Shown: positions 49,675 through 59,393, counted from the stretch's first letter. The stretch is DNA of 64,000 bases from Candidatus Paceibacterota bacterium (GCA_035452965.1 DAOTCE010000017.1:1-64000); one strand, 5' to 3'. Numbers and translations: made by a program. The notes: generated from the sequence alone by a model not told the origin.

Positions 49675-52092
49675 CTACTGTCGGCAGGGCTTGCCGGCCT
49701 CGTACAACTTCAACAGCTCCCGGTTGCGCGCCGCCAGCTCCGCCTGCCCCGCGGCTTGCGCGGCTTCAATCGCCCTTTGGGCCGTGCTGCGCGCCTCCGC
49801 AAACCGGCCGGCTTCCGCATACGCCGCCGCCAGGGTGCCGAGCAGCAGCGGCTCCCGGAACTCGGTCAGCTTGCAAGCCCGCTCCGCCAGGCTCGCCGCC
49901 TCGGCCCCGTTGCGCGCGCCGTCGCTCGCATTGGCGGCCAGGACCCAGGCCAGGTCGTTCAGCACCGCCGGCACATCGGGCTTAAGCCGCAGCGACTGGC
50001 GAAACTGCTCAACCGCCTGCTCCGGTTGGCCCTGCTGGAGCAGCAGCGTCCCCAAATTGTAGTGCGCCTCCGCCCCGGGCCGCAGCCGAACCGCCTCGCG
50101 AAGGTGCGCGAGGGCCTCCTGCGTCTTGCCACTGTCGGCCAGCAGCAGGCCGTAGCGGCGATGGGCTTCGGCGTTGCCTGGCGCCCATTGCAGCGCCGCC
50201 TCGAAATGCCGCGCCGCCGCCTCGGCTTGCCCCAGGGCCAGCAGCAGGCTGGCATACTGAAAATGCGACGCGGCGTCATTCGGCTTGAGCTTGAGCGCCT
50301 CCTCGAAGACCTGGCAGGCCTCGTTCGTCCTGCCCAACTGCACCAGGACCGCGGCGAACGCGCCGCGCGTTTCGCTGGCGCCGGGTTCCAGCTCCAGGGC
50401 CGCTCGATATTCCGGAACCGCTTCGTCGAACTTGCCTTGCAGGCACAGCGCCCGCGCCAGGTTGTGGTGCGTCCTCCAGTTGCCGGGCTGAGCCGCGATT
50501 GCAGCCCGGTAAAGGCCGATGCCCTCCTCCAGTTTCCCCCGCATGACTCGTGTCAGCCCCAAATCGCTTAACGCCTCGGCATACCTCGGCTTGATCCGCA
50601 CCGCCTCGGCGAAGTGAGTTTCCGCCTCTTCAATTCGACCTCGCTTGGCCAATATGTCCCCGAGCGAATGGTGGGCAAGTGCGTTGTTGGTGGTTACGGC
50701 CAAGACATGGCGGAACAGGGTTTCCGAATCTTGCCAATACCGGACCTGGCCTCGGGTCAGGGCCAGGCACGCCATTAGCGCCAGCACTGCAACGCCAAAC
50801 AGGGCGATTCGTCGGCCCGGGCCACTGGCAGGGGTAGCTCCCAGCCAATCTGCCAGCGCCCAGATAACGCCAAGGAAGACGCCAATCAAGGGAAGGTAGG
50901 TGTACCGATCGGCCAGGGCCTGCTGTCCAACCTGCACGATCCCTATCACGGGGACGAGCGTCCCGAGAAACCAGAACCAGCCCACCGCAAGGTAAGGCTG
51001 CCGGCGAAGACTAATCAACGCCAGCACGGTCAGAATAATCATAGCCAGCACCGCGGCGGCCAGCAGTCCAGAGGACAGCTCATAGCGGTAGGGATAGAAG
51101 ATTGCCAGCCCGGACGGCCACAGGGTCTTGGCCAGGTAAATGGCATAGGATACCACCGCGTTCTCCAACCGCAGGTCCAGTGGCAACACTTCGACGGCGG
51201 CAACCGCGCCGGCCCGTTGCTGCACGACAAATGTCACCACGCTCGACGCGGCGGCGAGGGCGAAGAAGGGGAGCTTTTCCCTGAGCAGCGGCCAGAGAGC
51301 TGAGAGTTGAGAGTTGAGAGTTGAGAGTCGGAGTCGGCGGAGCGGCCAGTAGTCGAGGAGGAGCAGCACGAAGGGCAGCGTTACCAGCATCGGCTTGCTC
51401 ATCAGGCCCAAGGCGAGGAAGATGAGGGCGAGGCAATAGAAGGCTGCAGGCTGGAGGCTGGAGGCTGTAGGGGCGGCACGTGGTGCCCGTTCTCCGTCGC
51501 AGAACTGTGGAGGGCGCACGTGGTGAGTGGCGTCGGCTCCGGACTCCTGGATTCTGCCCGCTTCCTCCAGCCTCCAGACTCCAGCCTGCAGTCTCCCTCC
51601 CTCCGCATAGCGTGCGTAAGCCCACAGGGTTAACAGGAAAAAGAAGGCGCTCAGCACATCCTTGCGCTCGGCAATCCAGGCGACTGACTCGACGTGCAGC
51701 GGATGCAGGGCGAAGAGGGCGGCCACCAGGGCGCTGCGCCACAGGGCGCCGGTCATGCGCCTCAGCACGACGAACAGCAGCAGCGTGTTTGCGACATGCA
51801 ACAGAAGGCTTGTGAAATGGTGCCCGCCGGCTTTGAGGCCGAACCACTGCACGTCCAGCAGGTGCGAAAGCCAGGTTAACGGATGCCAGTTGCCGGCGTA
51901 GCCGGTGGTAAAGGCCCAAACTACCGCCGGCCAGCTCAGGCCGGCCACGAGAGCCGGGTTTTCATACACGTAAGCCTGGTCGTCGCAGTTGACAAAGTCG
52001 TGATGAATCACCGGCCAGAAGGCGGCCAGGGTCGCGGCGGCCAGGAGCAAGCCAAGAAGCGGCGCGAGCCGCCTGTTGTTGATGCGGTTCAT
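49675..52092 (-). CDS. GT-C-like membrane protein with C-terminal TPRs (paralog D)
   Basis: 805 residues, the longest paralog. Membrane half with VNCDDQAYVYENPALV, WHPLTWLSHLLDVQWFGLKAGGHH, FALHPLHVESVAWIAERKD, LLLLDYWPL, then about 9-10 TPRs (NLARALCLQGKFDEAVPEYRAAL; YGLLLADSGKTQEALAHLREAV) and an end with EARSTAQRAIEAAQAAGQAEL. Carries the 150-bp element at 51442-51591. Likely a lipid-linked-sugar-dependent glycosyltransferase whose TPRs bind a partner (inference from TMTC-like family). Confidence 0.88.
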   Translation of the reverse strand: MNRINNRRLAPLLGLLLAAATLAAFWPVIHHDFVNCDDQAYVYENPALVAGLSWPAVVWAFTTGYAGNWHPLTWLSHLLDVQWFGLKAGGHHFTSLLLHVANTLLLFVVLRRMTGALWRSALVAALFALHPLHVESVAWIAERKDVLSAFFFLLTLWAYARYAEGGRLQAGVWRLEEAGRIQESGADATHHVRPPQFCDGERAPRAAPTASSLQPAAFYCLALIFLALGLMSKPMLVTLPFVLLLLDYWPLRRLRLSTLNSQLSALWPLLREKLPFFALAAASSVVTFVVQQRAGAVAAVEVLPLDLRLENAVVSYAIYLAKTLWPSGLAIFYPYRYELSSGLLAAAVLAMIILTVLALISLRRQPYLAVGWFWFLGTLVPVIGIVQVGQQALADRYTYLPLIGVFLGVIWALADWLGATPASGPGRRIALFGVAVLALMACLALTRGQVRYWQDSETLFRHVLAVTTNNALAHHSLGDILAKRGRIEEAETHFAEAVRIKPRYAEALSDLGLTRVMRGKLEEGIGLYRAAIAAQPGNWRTHHNLARALCLQGKFDEAVPEYRAALELEPGASETRGAFAAVLVQLGRTNEACQVFEEALKLKPNDAASHFQYASLLLALGQAEAAARHFEAALQWAPGNAEAHRRYGLLLADSGKTQEALAHLREAVRLRPGAEAHYNLGTLLLQQGQPEQAVEQFRQSLRLKPDVPAVLNDLAWVLAANASDGARNGAEAASLAERACKLTEFREPLLLGTLAAAYAEAGRFAEARSTAQRAIEAAQAAGQAELAARNRELLKLYEAGKPCRQ
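51442..51591. repeat. In-frame 150-bp palindromic element, copy D
   Basis: Same element in paralog D; slightly more diverged (e.g. CTGTAGGGGC at one end) but the same length and loop. Confidence 0.88.
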
Positions 52093-52547
52093 CGGGCACC
52101 GCTATCTTGCCCATTCCCGGGCGCGCCGACAACCGCCAAACGGAGCAGGCGGGTGAACCGCTGAAGCGCCAACGGTTTAGTGCAACCACAAATGGACACC
52201 AATTCAGGAAGAGGCACGGGACAGAATTCTTCGTTTCCTTCGTTTGCTTGGTGTAAGACAGGCGCATGCATCGGTTGTCCGGCGCGAACCGGGACGGAGG
52301 AATAACTTAACAGAAGAAGACAAAGAAAACGAAGCAGGTGGAAGCATCCTGTAATCAAAGCCATACACGGACGGGCCGACGTTCCGGTAAACAACTCTTT
52401 CTGAATATTTCTGTCATGCCCCCGACTACTTTGGTGAGTGGCGGATATGTTTGCGGGTGGACAAAACCCAGCCGGCCAGTAGCATCCGAGCGCCCTCGGA
52501 CAGGCTGTCCGCGGGCGATTTACCATACTGGCGATCCTTTGCAGGCA
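52093..52547. other. Divergent intergenic region with an A/G-rich inverted repeat
   Basis: Between divergent paralogs D and E. Around 52215-52340 a CTTCGTTTCCTTCGTTTGC stretch is roughly complementary to GAAGACAAAGAAAACGAAG further on, a decayed inverted repeat. No gene or clear promoter was identified. Confidence 0.55.
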
Positions 52548-54458
52548 ATGCGACGTGTTTGGCTAACCGGCCTCGTGCTGTTCCTCGCGACCTTTGCGGT
52601 CTTCCACCGCGTGTTGTTCGCCGATTTCGTCCAGTGGGATGATGACGTCAACGTCTACGCGAATCCACACATCCAGGGGTTCAGCGCGGCGAATCTGCGC
52701 TGGATCTTCACGACGTGCGATTACCCGCCACGGTATGTGCCGCTGGGTTGGCTGAGCTGGGCAATCACCTGGCAGTTCAGCGGCCTGAATCCGATGGGGT
52801 ACCACCTGACAGATCTTCTTCTCCATGCCGCGAATACCGTCCTGGTCTTCTTTCTGATCCAGCGGTTACTTCTGCTGGCCGCGAGGAACGACCCGGCCAG
52901 AACGGGGAACCGCCAAACCTGGCTATGCTCCGCTCTCGGGGCGCTCTTGTGGGCGGTCCATCCTTTCAGGGTCGAGTCGGTCGCCTGGGACGCCGGCCGC
53001 AACTACGTTCAGCCCTTTTTCTTCCTGATGCTCTCGGTCTTGTGTTACCTGCGCTCGGAAGCCGCGACCGCACAGAGCGGGCGTCGGAGGCTTTACTGGC
53101 TTTCCATCCTCAGCTATGGAGTGTCGCTGCTCAGCTTTCCGATTGGTCTTCCATTGGTCGCCGTGCTAGTGGTGATAGACTTCTACCCGTTGCGGCGGTT
53201 TCAGCCCGGGCTGGCCAATTTGTGGAATATCTCAGCTCGTCGCATCTGGCTGGAAAAAGCGCCTTACGCGTTGGTCTCGGGGGTCGTATTGGTGGTGACG
53301 CTGTTGCTGCGGGCTTCGAACACCATGCTCGGGCCTCCCGTGAGCCTGGAGCAGTTTGGCATGGGTGCGCGGGCCATGCAGGCATTTTACGGGTGGGCCT
53401 ATTATCTTTGGAAACCCTGGCTGCCGTTTCACCTGTCGCCGGTTTACGCCCGACTGGTAGAGTTCAATCCCAACACCTGGCCTTTCTGGCTGAGCGCGGC
53501 GTTGGTCACGGGGCTGACGGCAGTGCTGGTGTCGCGCCGCCGCCGATGGCCCTGGGCGCTGGCGCTGTGGACCAGCCACCTGGCGCTGCTGGTGCCGATG
53601 TTGGGTTTGACCGAACACCCCCACTACACGTCCGACCGTTACGGGTATGTGCAAGGAGTGGTTTGGGCAGTCCTCCTGGCGGCAGCGCTTTGGAAGGCGA
53701 GTTCCCAGCCACGACTGTTTGCGGCAACCACCGCCGCGATGGCGGTTCTGGCTGTGTTCTGGGCCGGGCTGACGGTGCGCCAGGTGGGGATCTGGCGGAA
53801 CAGCACTACCCTCTTCCAGCACATGATCCGCGAATTGGGTGATCACCCCTACCGCAGCGATATTCAGTGGCGCCTGGCCGGGGTCCTGGCCACCGCCGGC
53901 AAGACATCGGAGGCAGCGCGGCAGTATCAAGACTCGCTGCGCATCCGATCCACACCGGAAGCCCACTTGGGTTATGCTGAACTTCTGCAGCGGAGCGGAG
54001 ACAGGCAGGGAGCACTGACCAATGTTCAGGCGGCGATGGCGTTGGGGCTCACGCCACTCAACCAAGTGAAGGCCGGCCAGGTGCTCGCCACGCTCGGGCG
54101 CGGCGCCGAGGCCATTTGCCAGTACCGCCAGGCGCTCAGCATCTCCCCTGACCTCGTTCCGGCCCTGAACAACCTCGCCTGGACGCTTTCCTCCGATCCT
54201 GACGCGGCGAACCGCAACGGGGCTGAAGCCGTCCGGCTAGCCGAGCGCGCTTGCGCGTTGACCGGGTACCAAATGCCCGTTCTGGTCGGGACGCTGGCGG
54301 CCGCCTACGCTGAGACCGGCCGGTTCGGCGAGGCGATTGCCGCGGCCGAGAAAGCGCGTGACCTGGCCGTTGCTGCCGGGCAACACGATGTTGCCGACAG
54401 AAATCGGCAATTGCTGAAGCTATACCAGTCGGGACGACCTTACCGGGATCCATCATAG
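52548..54458 (+). CDS. GT-C-like membrane protein with C-terminal TPRs (paralog E)
   Basis: 636 residues from the ATG at 52548, aligned with the first membrane helix (RRVWLTGLVLFLATFAVF). VQWDDDVNVYANPHIQ acidic loop, YVPLGWLSWAITWQFSGLNPMGYH, VHPFRVESVAWDAGRN, then TPRs (LAGVLATAGKTSEAARQYQ; GQVLATLGRGAEAICQYR) and AIAAAEKARDLAVAAGQHD. It lacks the 150-bp element: the loop reads YLRSEAATAQSGRRRLYWL. It thus shows the uninterrupted form. More distant than A-D. Confidence 0.87.
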   Translation: MRRVWLTGLVLFLATFAVFHRVLFADFVQWDDDVNVYANPHIQGFSAANLRWIFTTCDYPPRYVPLGWLSWAITWQFSGLNPMGYHLTDLLLHAANTVLVFFLIQRLLLLAARNDPARTGNRQTWLCSALGALLWAVHPFRVESVAWDAGRNYVQPFFFLMLSVLCYLRSEAATAQSGRRRLYWLSILSYGVSLLSFPIGLPLVAVLVVIDFYPLRRFQPGLANLWNISARRIWLEKAPYALVSGVVLVVTLLLRASNTMLGPPVSLEQFGMGARAMQAFYGWAYYLWKPWLPFHLSPVYARLVEFNPNTWPFWLSAALVTGLTAVLVSRRRRWPWALALWTSHLALLVPMLGLTEHPHYTSDRYGYVQGVVWAVLLAAALWKASSQPRLFAATTAAMAVLAVFWAGLTVRQVGIWRNSTTLFQHMIRELGDHPYRSDIQWRLAGVLATAGKTSEAARQYQDSLRIRSTPEAHLGYAELLQRSGDRQGALTNVQAAMALGLTPLNQVKAGQVLATLGRGAEAICQYRQALSISPDLVPALNNLAWTLSSDPDAANRNGAEAVRLAERACALTGYQMPVLVGTLAAAYAETGRFGEAIAAAEKARDLAVAAGQHDVADRNRQLLKLYQSGRPYRDPS

Positions 54459-54536
54459 TCAACCCTCTGCCCACCGCAGGAAGAGCGATAGTTGGGCGGG
54501 GATATCTGTAGCCCGCGACTCTGGTGCCTGCCTATA

Positions 54537-55727
54537 TCATTGCGGCTGAGCCTGATGCGGGCGCACGGGCGAATGAATAGTGCGAATGTATAGGTACCAA
54601 ACGCCAAAAGCGATAAGCAGCGGGTAATAACTCCACCAGAAGGGCGCCACCTCAACCACACCAGGGAGGGTCACCCGAGCCGCCGAAAAGCTTGCGAGAG
54701 CGACCAGCAACACTTTCTTGTCAACCACGGCCCGCTCGAAAACAAGGTAGGCAGGCACAATCAAAGTCATATAAGAGTAGTCCTTGAAGCGGACGCTGAT
54801 CAATGCGAACACGCAGCAGCCCAATCCCACTAGCCAAATTGCTTTGTCCTGGACAGGCGTATCATAGAGCTTACGCGTCGCGCGCCAACTAACGCCCACG
54901 ATGCACACGGCAATTACGCCATGCACGAAGTAGTAGATCCCGGCCAAAGGCGGCAGATCAAGCGCTTCAGCAGACGCGGCAAGCACCTGTCGCGCCAGCG
55001 AGAACGTTGATGGATTCTTAATACCTTCTTCGTTCATCGTGTTGCCTGCGTTTGCAATGAATCCGCTGAATAATGCTGGCGCGAGGACATATTCCAGAGC
55101 CAGCACCCCGAGGAATGCTGCCAAAGAAATCACAAGATGCCTCCATCTTCTTGCGCCAGGGACGACCAGCAGCAGGCACAGGAAGAAAACCGGCTGCACC
55201 TTGAACAGCGCGGTAGCTACAATGACTCCGCTGAAAAGCCCATAACAGCGCCGCAGGTAGAAGAGGAAGGCCAGCCACAGACCGTATTGCTCAAACAGCG
55301 AGATGTTCCCTGACTGCAGGTCAACAAAAATCGTTGCGTTGAAGCCAAACAGGCAGAGCGCATAGAATAAGTAATCCGTGCGCCTGCTAAGGAAAGCAGT
55401 GCTCCAGAGATAAATCAACCCAGCGAGTACAACCACCTTAAGAAACAAATACCCGCTATATGCCAACGCATATTCACAATAGGTGAACGGGAGGAAAGCA
55501 AACAAGGTTAGAGGCGGATAAACGAACGGAAGTAGCTCGGCTCCTGCCATCTGAGTCACCGCCTGTGTATCGTAGGGATTGATTCCTGACCGGAACGCCG
55601 TTGCGCACTGGTAATAACCGCGGAAGTCCCATTGATACACTTCCGGATGAATAAGAATGTGCAGGACAAGCAGGGTTGCGTAACCAACTAGGGCTAGCAA
55701 GAGAGCTCTTTCCCAGTATTTGCTCAT
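54537..55727 (-). CDS. GT87/DUF2029-type membrane glycosyltransferase
   Basis: 396 residues, about 9-10 membrane helices. The first loop has YQWDFRGYYQCATAFRSGINPYD with the acidic D and the YPPLTLFAFLPF segment typical of GT-C family 87 (alpha-mannosyltransferase/PimE-like). VARQVLAASA- and LVWLVGLGCC-like segments complete the core. Uses a polyprenyl-phosphate sugar donor in known members. The HEAT-repeat gene lies 24 bp upstream on the same strand, so the two are probably co-transcribed. Confidence 0.87.
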   Translation of the reverse strand: MSKYWERALLLALVGYATLLVLHILIHPEVYQWDFRGYYQCATAFRSGINPYDTQAVTQMAGAELLPFVYPPLTLFAFLPFTYCEYALAYSGYLFLKVVVLAGLIYLWSTAFLSRRTDYLFYALCLFGFNATIFVDLQSGNISLFEQYGLWLAFLFYLRRCYGLFSGVIVATALFKVQPVFFLCLLLVVPGARRWRHLVISLAAFLGVLALEYVLAPALFSGFIANAGNTMNEEGIKNPSTFSLARQVLAASAEALDLPPLAGIYYFVHGVIAVCIVGVSWRATRKLYDTPVQDKAIWLVGLGCCVFALISVRFKDYSYMTLIVPAYLVFERAVVDKKVLLVALASFSAARVTLPGVVEVAPFWWSYYPLLIAFGVWYLYIRTIHSPVRPHQAQPQ

Positions 55728-55751
55728 GGCTGAGATTAGTCAGATAAACTT

Positions 55752-56996
55752 TCAATCCCAAGCCTTTCTAAACGGTGCAAGAATTTCATTTTCCCCGCTT
55801 GGCTTAATGCTTTCCAGCGCTTCCAACGCGGCAACGCGCACAGATTCTAGCTTATCCTGTACTAGTCGTGTCAGTCCTGGAATTGCGGCTTTAGCTGGGG
55901 GCCCGATCTTGCCCAGCGCCCGGGCCGACCATTCGCGGACCATCGGCGACTCGTCCCTCAAGCCTGCGACCAGGTTTGGCAAGGCGGGTTGCAGATTCCA
56001 GTGGCCTTGCGCCAGGGCCTTGAGGGCGGCGAGGCGTACCCCTGGAGCAGGGTCCTTGACTGCGCCGGCCAGCAACTTTGTGACCAGCTCGTTGGCCAGG
56101 CCGCTCGCCGCAAGGACTCCTATCGCCTGCTCGCGCGCGGCGGCCGTTTCGTCGGCAGTCGAGGTCCTGTCCGCGGCCAAGTGTGGTCCGGGCCGTCCGT
56201 AATGCTGGAGCAGCGCGGCAGCGGCAGCTTCTCTGGCAGCTCCTCTTTCGCGCACCAGCACGTTGATCAGCGGCGCCACGGCCGGGGTTCCAATCCTGGC
56301 CAGGCTTTGAGCTGCGGCCGCGCGTTCAGCCGGACTGTCCCGCGTGAGCATTTGAATAAGCGCCGGCACGGCTGGCGCGGATTCGGGGCCGGCTTCTCCC
56401 AGGCCGCGCGCGGCGGCGCAGCGCACGGTCGCATCCTCTTCTTGCAGCGCGCTGGTTAAGCCCGGCACCGCCGGGCCGCCAATCCGGCCCAGGGCGACAG
56501 TGGCTTCCCAGCAAGTGCCATTCACCTTGTCATGTAGCGCTCGGACCAGCTCGGGCGTCGCCGCTGCCGCTCGCGGGCCAAGATTCGCCAGGGCTCGCGC
56601 AGCCGCTGGACGGACCAAGGCTGCCTGGGGCGGACTCACGCGATGCAGCACCAGCGTTCGCGCGAATCGGGGCAGCCGGAACGCAATTCGGCGCATCACC
56701 TCCCGCCAGCGGGCATCTTCGACTCTCACCAACCTGGCCAGTTCGGGGACGGCGTTGGTGCCCAGGGTCTGGAAAGCCGCCTGGGCCTCGTGGCGGGCCT
56801 TGGGATCAGGCGCGGAGAGTTGCAGCAACCATGTCTTGACCGTCTTGCCTTGATAGAGCGGGCTCCGGGTGTTCGACCTGGAGACCAGGAGCCCCACCAT
56901 CACGCAAAAACCGATGACGGCCAGCAGGGCGGGCAGATGCTTCTTTGCAGACACTGGATGCACCGCAAGCCTCGGTTGAAACCGGCGGCGATTCAA
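55752..56996 (-). CDS. Membrane-anchored HEAT-repeat protein
   Basis: 414 residues. One N-terminal membrane helix (LPALLAVIGFCVMVGLLVS), then YQGKTVKTWLLQLSAPDPKARHEAQAAF, a start seen in many Planctomycete/Verrucomicrobial HEAT proteins, followed by eight or more HEAT/PBS-lyase-type repeats (e.g. AVPALIQMLTRDSPAERAAA; PNLVAGLRDESPMVREWSA). A periplasmic protein-binding scaffold; the partner is unknown. Co-directional with the GT87 and PMT genes. Confidence 0.9.
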   Translation of the reverse strand: MNRRRFQPRLAVHPVSAKKHLPALLAVIGFCVMVGLLVSRSNTRSPLYQGKTVKTWLLQLSAPDPKARHEAQAAFQTLGTNAVPELARLVRVEDARWREVMRRIAFRLPRFARTLVLHRVSPPQAALVRPAAARALANLGPRAAAATPELVRALHDKVNGTCWEATVALGRIGGPAVPGLTSALQEEDATVRCAAARGLGEAGPESAPAVPALIQMLTRDSPAERAAAAQSLARIGTPAVAPLINVLVRERGAAREAAAAALLQHYGRPGPHLAADRTSTADETAAAREQAIGVLAASGLANELVTKLLAGAVKDPAPGVRLAALKALAQGHWNLQPALPNLVAGLRDESPMVREWSARALGKIGPPAKAAIPGLTRLVQDKLESVRVAALEALESIKPSGENEILAPFRKAWD

Positions 56997-57047
56997 GGCT
57001 TCTTTGATAGCGCGAGTGTTGCGGCACGAGTGCCGGCCCGCGGTGCG

Positions 57048-58961
57048 TCACGGTTGGCTTGGTCCCCAGCGGAGGCCAGCCGGATCCGCTGCCGCGACTG
57101 GCTTCTGTTCGGGCGATGGTCTGCGCTTAAGAATCAGGATGTGTTTCACGGTCGAGGCGCCCGGCGCCGGTTTGTCCATGTCCGTCCCCCGTTCGTGTCC
57201 CTCTCGAACTTCGATCGTCATGACCAGGTCCAGGTTCGCAGCCCAGTAATCCGCCCACCACTCGGCGACCTTTCGCGCGGAAGCAGGCCGGGACAACCAC
57301 GAGAAGTCGTCGTCAATGTAAACTACGTACTCGGGCCGGGCCCGCTCAACTTCGGCGATCATCTCCTCCTGCATTCTCAAGGCGAAGGGTTGAGCTTCCA
57401 TCAGGGGATACATGTAGATGTAGCCCGTGGCCGAGCGCCGCCGGGACAGGAAATAGATCTGCGGTTCCGAGCCCAGCACGGCTACGCGCGTGTCCTTCGC
57501 TGTGTGCGCCCGAAGGTAATCTGCTGCCTGGGCCGTTCCGGCAAATAGCGTGGACCCGAAAACGCTGCGCAAAGCCCGGTCGCGTGGCAAGGTCAGCCAG
57601 ACCGAGCCTTGCCCAATCAGGGCCGCGCCCAGGGCGATGGCAAACAGTCCCAGAATGGGCACGGCCAGAAACAGCTCAATGGTCTGGTCGTGCCGCAGCA
57701 GGTGCAAGCCCCGGCTGACCGCCACGCCCGTCAGCAATGCCAGCACAGGCAGTACGGTAATAAAATAATGCTCGCGAAAGTAGAGCCCCACGCTGGCGGA
57801 GGCGAACGAGCAGAAGAGCAGGGCCGTCAGGAAGAAACGGGGATGGGGAACTTGCGACTTGCGGATCGCGGCCTCCTCGCCGCCAGCCCCGGCTCCCGGC
57901 CATTGGCCTCTGGTTTTCGGGCTTCGCGGAGCGGACCTGGGGCTGGATTCGCTCAGCCTTTCATCCCACCACAGGACGAGCAGTCCGATCCAGGGCAGGA
58001 GCCATAGGATCAGGTTGGGGCCGACCGCCGCGCGCAGCCCGGCGCGCAACATGGCCGGACCGTTCACCGGGGAAATGGCCGAAGCGTATTCGCGGGCGTA
58101 ACTGATCGTCCAGAACACGAATTGAGGAAATGCCCCGGCCCACCACAGCACCAGGCAGGTCAGGCCGTAGGGCGCCAGCCAGCCCAGCGCAAACCAGCCC
58201 AGGTCTGCGGCGATCCGCGCCGGACCAGCGAAGGAGGCTTCGCCGGTCCGCTCGCGCGGATTTCTGACGTCCAATCGCCGGCCCCGCGTACTGCCTGCCG
58301 CCAGCCACTCTCCCCCTCGCACCCACAGCAGATACAGCACTCCGAACAGGCCGAAGAAGATTCCATGCTGCTTCATCAGGAATGCCAATCCGAAGAGCAG
58401 GCCGCTGGCGAAAAGGAGCGCCGAGGGCTGAAAAGCCCAGTGCCTGGGGCGATGGATGGCAGGGTGCTCAAGGGCCCTTAACAACAGCCATATCCCGCCC
58501 AGGGCGGCCAGCACAATGAAATGGGTCGCATGGCCGGCCAGGCCCAGCACGAACGGGCTTAGCGACAGCAGCGCAAAGGCTGCCGCCGCGGAAATACCTG
58601 TCGCCTCATCCAGCAATCTCCGGCCCAACCGGAACACGAGCACTATCGAGACCGCGTTGACCAGGGCGAGGCCGAGGCGAATACCGGAGGGACTCTGCCC
58701 GAAGATCGCCATTATTACCGCATATGCGGCATAGGTTCCGGGCAGCTTCATGTTGTAAGCCACTTTGTACGGCGGCACACCCTGCAAAATGAGCTGGCCC
58801 GCGTAGGCGTATTCGCCCTCGTCGCGCTCCAGCGGCAATCCCCGCAGCCGCACACGCACGACCAGAACGAACAAGACGACGAGGGCCACCAACAGCCAGC
58901 CGCGGTGGCGCCAGAGGACATCCCGCCACGCGCAGGCACTGTTGGTATTTTGATTGAGCAT
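57048..58961 (-). CDS. PMT/ArnT-family membrane glycosyltransferase
   Basis: 637 residues from the ATG at 58961 (a GTG at 58979 would add six residues). First helix WLLVALVVLFVLVV, then LPLERDEGEYAYAGQLILQG, the acidic catalytic loop of GT39/ArnT-like enzymes, LPGTYAAYAVIMAIFG, and about 11 membrane helices. The C-terminal soluble part contains YFLSRRRSATGYIYMYPLME and PEYVVYIDDDFSWL, as in other bacterial PMT_2 proteins. Uses an isoprenoid-linked sugar. It ends the glycosyltransferase cluster. Confidence 0.9.
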   Translation of the reverse strand: MLNQNTNSACAWRDVLWRHRGWLLVALVVLFVLVVRVRLRGLPLERDEGEYAYAGQLILQGVPPYKVAYNMKLPGTYAAYAVIMAIFGQSPSGIRLGLALVNAVSIVLVFRLGRRLLDEATGISAAAAFALLSLSPFVLGLAGHATHFIVLAALGGIWLLLRALEHPAIHRPRHWAFQPSALLFASGLLFGLAFLMKQHGIFFGLFGVLYLLWVRGGEWLAAGSTRGRRLDVRNPRERTGEASFAGPARIAADLGWFALGWLAPYGLTCLVLWWAGAFPQFVFWTISYAREYASAISPVNGPAMLRAGLRAAVGPNLILWLLPWIGLLVLWWDERLSESSPRSAPRSPKTRGQWPGAGAGGEEAAIRKSQVPHPRFFLTALLFCSFASASVGLYFREHYFITVLPVLALLTGVAVSRGLHLLRHDQTIELFLAVPILGLFAIALGAALIGQGSVWLTLPRDRALRSVFGSTLFAGTAQAADYLRAHTAKDTRVAVLGSEPQIYFLSRRRSATGYIYMYPLMEAQPFALRMQEEMIAEVERARPEYVVYIDDDFSWLSRPASARKVAEWWADYWAANLDLVMTIEVREGHERGTDMDKPAPGASTVKHILILKRRPSPEQKPVAAADPAGLRWGPSQP

Positions 58962-59021
58962 CAGGCCATCAGGTATCACCCGCAGCCGGCGGCGGTGGCA
59001 AGGCGCAGGCCAAACAAGCCC

Positions 59022-59393
59022 TCAGCCCCTGGACGGGGTGGTCTTGGCGGCCTCGATCAGCTCCCAGAACTTCGGATTCTGCTGGAGCGCCTCGTCCTCC
59101 GGCGTCTTCAAGCCGGAACGGAAGAGAAAGTCCTTGAGGGTGTGGCGATTAAGGATGCGGTGCACTACCAGCCCAAGCTCGTGCCGCTCGAAATAGACGC
59201 GATAATCGCCCACTCGGAACCGGTGCAGGATTCGGCCCGCACGTTCCAGCTTCCCGAATTGGTCCAGCTCAGTGTGCATGACCTGTTGCGGCAGGCCGCG
59301 AAACTCGCCGAGGATGCGGAGTTGCAGCTCCTTGGGCATCCGCGCCAGTTCCGCCGCGCTGGTCGGATTGAAGATGATTTGAAACAAGCGCAT
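59022..59393 (-). CDS. RelE/ParE-like toxin protein, orphan
   Basis: 123 residues from the ATG at 59393; the open frame upstream encodes no conserved sequence. FNPTSAAELARMPKELQLRI, then AGRILHRFRVGDYRVYFERHE and VVHRILNRHTLKDFLFR match the RelE/ParE fold (R-V-G-D-Y-R core, then strand and His/Arg). The C-terminal extension (KTPEDEALQQNPKFWEL) is longer than in classical RelE. No antitoxin gene is next to it: a tRNA gene lies upstream and a glycosyltransferase downstream. It may be a solitary ribosome-associated nuclease. Confidence 0.78.
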   Translation of the reverse strand: MRLFQIIFNPTSAAELARMPKELQLRILGEFRGLPQQVMHTELDQFGKLERAGRILHRFRVGDYRVYFERHELGLVVHRILNRHTLKDFLFRSGLKTPEDEALQQNPKFWELIEAAKTTPSRG

